This document shows, in pieces, positions 63,501-64,000 of a stretch of 64,000 bases of DNA. This DNA comes from Empedobacter stercoris (lineage in GTDB: Bacteria; Bacteroidota; Bacteroidia; Flavobacteriales; Weeksellaceae): contig NZ_JACXZC010000006.1 of assembly GCF_020281205.1 (NCBI RefSeq), positions 1 through 64,000 of the forward strand, read 5' to 3'. Under the pieces are notes generated by a model. It saw only the letters and a list, made by a program, of their open reading frames with translations, was not told where the DNA came from and made no database searches. The translations under genes were made by a program, and so were the position numbers. Numbering within the stretch: position 1 is the first letter of the stretch; each line of letters opens with the position of its first letter.

Positions 63501-64000
63501 CTTTACCTTTCCGTAATTTAACACAACAAGATGTTGAAGAATCGGTAGATGCTTTTGTGAAAGAAATTAATCAAGCCAATATTTTCTTTATACCAGGAGG
63601 TTTCTCAGCTGCTGATGAGCCAGACGGATCAGGGAAATTTATAGCAACGGTTTTACGTAATGAGAAAATAAAAAATGCAATTCACAATCTATTAGAGCGC
63701 GATGGATTGGTTTTAGGAATTTGTAATGGTTTTCAAGCATTGATAAAATCGGGATTATTGCCTTATGGTAAAATTCAAGATTTGGAAGAAAATACGCCAA
63801 CATTAACGTTTAACGAAATTGGTCGACATATCACACAATTGGCAAAAATTAGAGTAAATAAATCGCATTCACCTTGGTTAAAAGGAATGGAAGGTCAAGA
63901 ATATTGGATTCCGTTTTCACATGGAGAAGGTCGTTTTGTTGCCAATGAGGAGGAGTTAGAAAAGTTAATTGACAAAGGACAAATCGCTACTCAGTTTGTA
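60497..64000 (+). CDS. purL: Phosphoribosylformylglycinamidine synthase, partial (C-terminal end outside window)
   Basis: 1168 codons open to the window edge. The start at 60497 is chosen because it fits the N-terminal domain (MNQRLFIQKKSNFDVIS). FGAMS signatures include DHCRHTTFETEI, ETHNHPTEVEPFGGAST, and DPLSGRSYVFQ. The C-terminal glutaminase domain has PGGFSAADEPDGSGKF and nucleophile GICNGFQ. The long single-chain form uses Gln and ATP to make FGAM in purine synthesis. It is controlled by the guanine-type riboswitch upstream, and the missing end is about 50-60 residues. Confidence 0.95.
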   Translation, partial: MNQRLFIQKKSNFDVISQKTTIELRNLVPNIVCKVFVIYDLFNIQESQLQEVQNKVFVDPVTDVVFKYVEDAIIENIPHTKNYFATEFLPGQYNQRDDSSEQCLVLMNVDNVTVKSGLLYVFNEDLSAEDLKKVKDYLINPIESREKDLSKMEIPANPEATEVPIIEGFISADENKLQDIYNQFGLSLEMDDLVFIRDYFKSIDRNPTETELKVLDTYWSDHCRHTTFETEITDVEFNSKFNETLQKTFNYYQQVRQELGTTKPIRLMDLATVMGKYLSRTGVVKNIDVSEEINACSIVVPIDVEGVEEEWLLQFKNETHNHPTEVEPFGGASTCVGGAIRDPLSGRSYVFQAMRITGAANPLEKIEDTLPGKLPQRKISKEAANGYSSYGNQIGLATTFVKEIYDEGYKAKRMEVGFVAGAVKKEYVRREEPVAGDRIILLGGATGRDGVGGASGSSKTHDGLKLDDLSAEVQKGNAIVERKIQRLFRNPEVLALIKKCNDFGAGGVSVAIGEIARGINVDLDLVPLKYAGLNGTELAISESQERMAVAVEAKDVDTFIALAKEENLDATCVAEVTGDDKMTLVWKGTKIVELDRQFLDTNGVRKQAKIEVTDEEYTNPFENKAFSKEAFIAMMQELNHASQKGMVEMFDNNVGRSTILNAFGGKTMDTPEDVSVQKFPTDGFTNAVSIASFGYNPIVSRWSNYHGAYFAVIDSMTKIVAAGGNYADIRLTFQEYFEKLRDEATRWGKPFAALLGTIEAQKQFGIPAIGGKDSMSGSYQDIDVPPTLISFAVAPSKAEKIVQGTLAEKNSKLSVFIPTLTAEYLIDEANTKAIFDFIGSINADVKSMMTVKFGGIAETVANMAFGNEIGFEINTDLDLAKYYPASIVIEHSEELNIPAEIAQNYHVLGQTNDSASFQFNGEEINLKELKQQWKETFNSLFPYKSSSETLVEEKDLKAEQICFAFADHKVENPKVFIPIFPGTNSEYDSAKAFRREGAIVSTLPFRNLTQQDVEESVDAFVKEINQANIFFIPGGFSAADEPDGSGKFIATVLRNEKIKNAIHNLLERDGLVLGICNGFQALIKSGLLPYGKIQDLEENTPTLTFNEIGRHITQLAKIRVNKSHSPWLKGMEGQEYWIPFSHGEGRFVANEEELEKLIDKGQIATQFV

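Overview
The window looks like a chromosome segment of a low-GC Bacteroidota bacterium, most likely family Weeksellaceae (Empedobacter-like). Supporting signs are the flavobacterial -7 promoter element TAnnTTTG in front of many genes, weak Shine-Dalgarno use, type IX secretion C-terminal tails on secreted enzymes, paired TonB-dependent receptors, a 6S-like RNA after zapA, and SSB-type tails ending in LPF. The species assignment is inference from protein style only.

Layout. (1) Bases 1 to about 8390 are the right part of an integrated element. A minus-strand run of short, tightly packed genes surrounds a large primase-helicase fusion and an SSB, with a LuxR-type and an XRE-type regulator at the right edge, a pair of operator palindromes, and a cluster of eight GTTGGAA repeats beside the primase. 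A tRNA-3'-end-like segment plus terminator at 8387-8440 looks like the right attachment junction. (2) 8.4-23.4 kb is core chromosome: ECF sigma factor, NlpC/P60 lipoprotein, outer-membrane barrel, LolC/E-type permease, rbfA, truncated haemoglobin, an aldehyde dehydrogenase, dnaB, accA, thiolase, M28 peptidase and a 2-oxoglutarate oxygenase-like protein. (3) 23.6-24.1 kb is a doubly frameshifted TonB-like pseudogene, followed by hemF. (4) 25.1-30.8 kb is the most interesting region: rtcB (RNA ligase), a slipin/SPFH gene, an IS110-family insertion that can be reconstructed as sitting inside a REP-like sequence, a structured non-coding RNA containing a circularly permuted tRNA-like module, and a divergent WYL regulator. 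Two identical-geometry TACGCA-type palindromes flank the divergent promoters. I read this as an RNA-repair locus with a bacterial Y-RNA-like tRNA mimic but no visible Ro60/Rsr gene.

(5) 30.8-48 kb holds glyS, a metal-linked set (HYC_CC_PP-like protein, TonB receptor, HMA protein), an orphan MnmA C-terminal-like protein, two secreted T9SS hydrolases (endonuclease I and an M36 peptidase), dnaJ-grpE, a TonB receptor and an M23 peptidase. (6) 48-54 kb holds zapA, a probable 6S RNA, rny and nrdB-nrdA without an ATP-cone. (7) 54-57.7 kb is an arsenic-resistance operon (arsR, DUF6428-like Cys-rich protein, flavin monooxygenase, arsenate reductase-like, Acr3) with two copies of a perfect ArsR-type palindrome. 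(8) 57.7-64 kb holds miaE, a small domain protein, a glycosyltransferase, then a guanine-type purine riboswitch, a 34-codon leader ORF and purL, which runs off the window.

No CRISPR array, rRNA operon or ordinary tRNA gene was seen.
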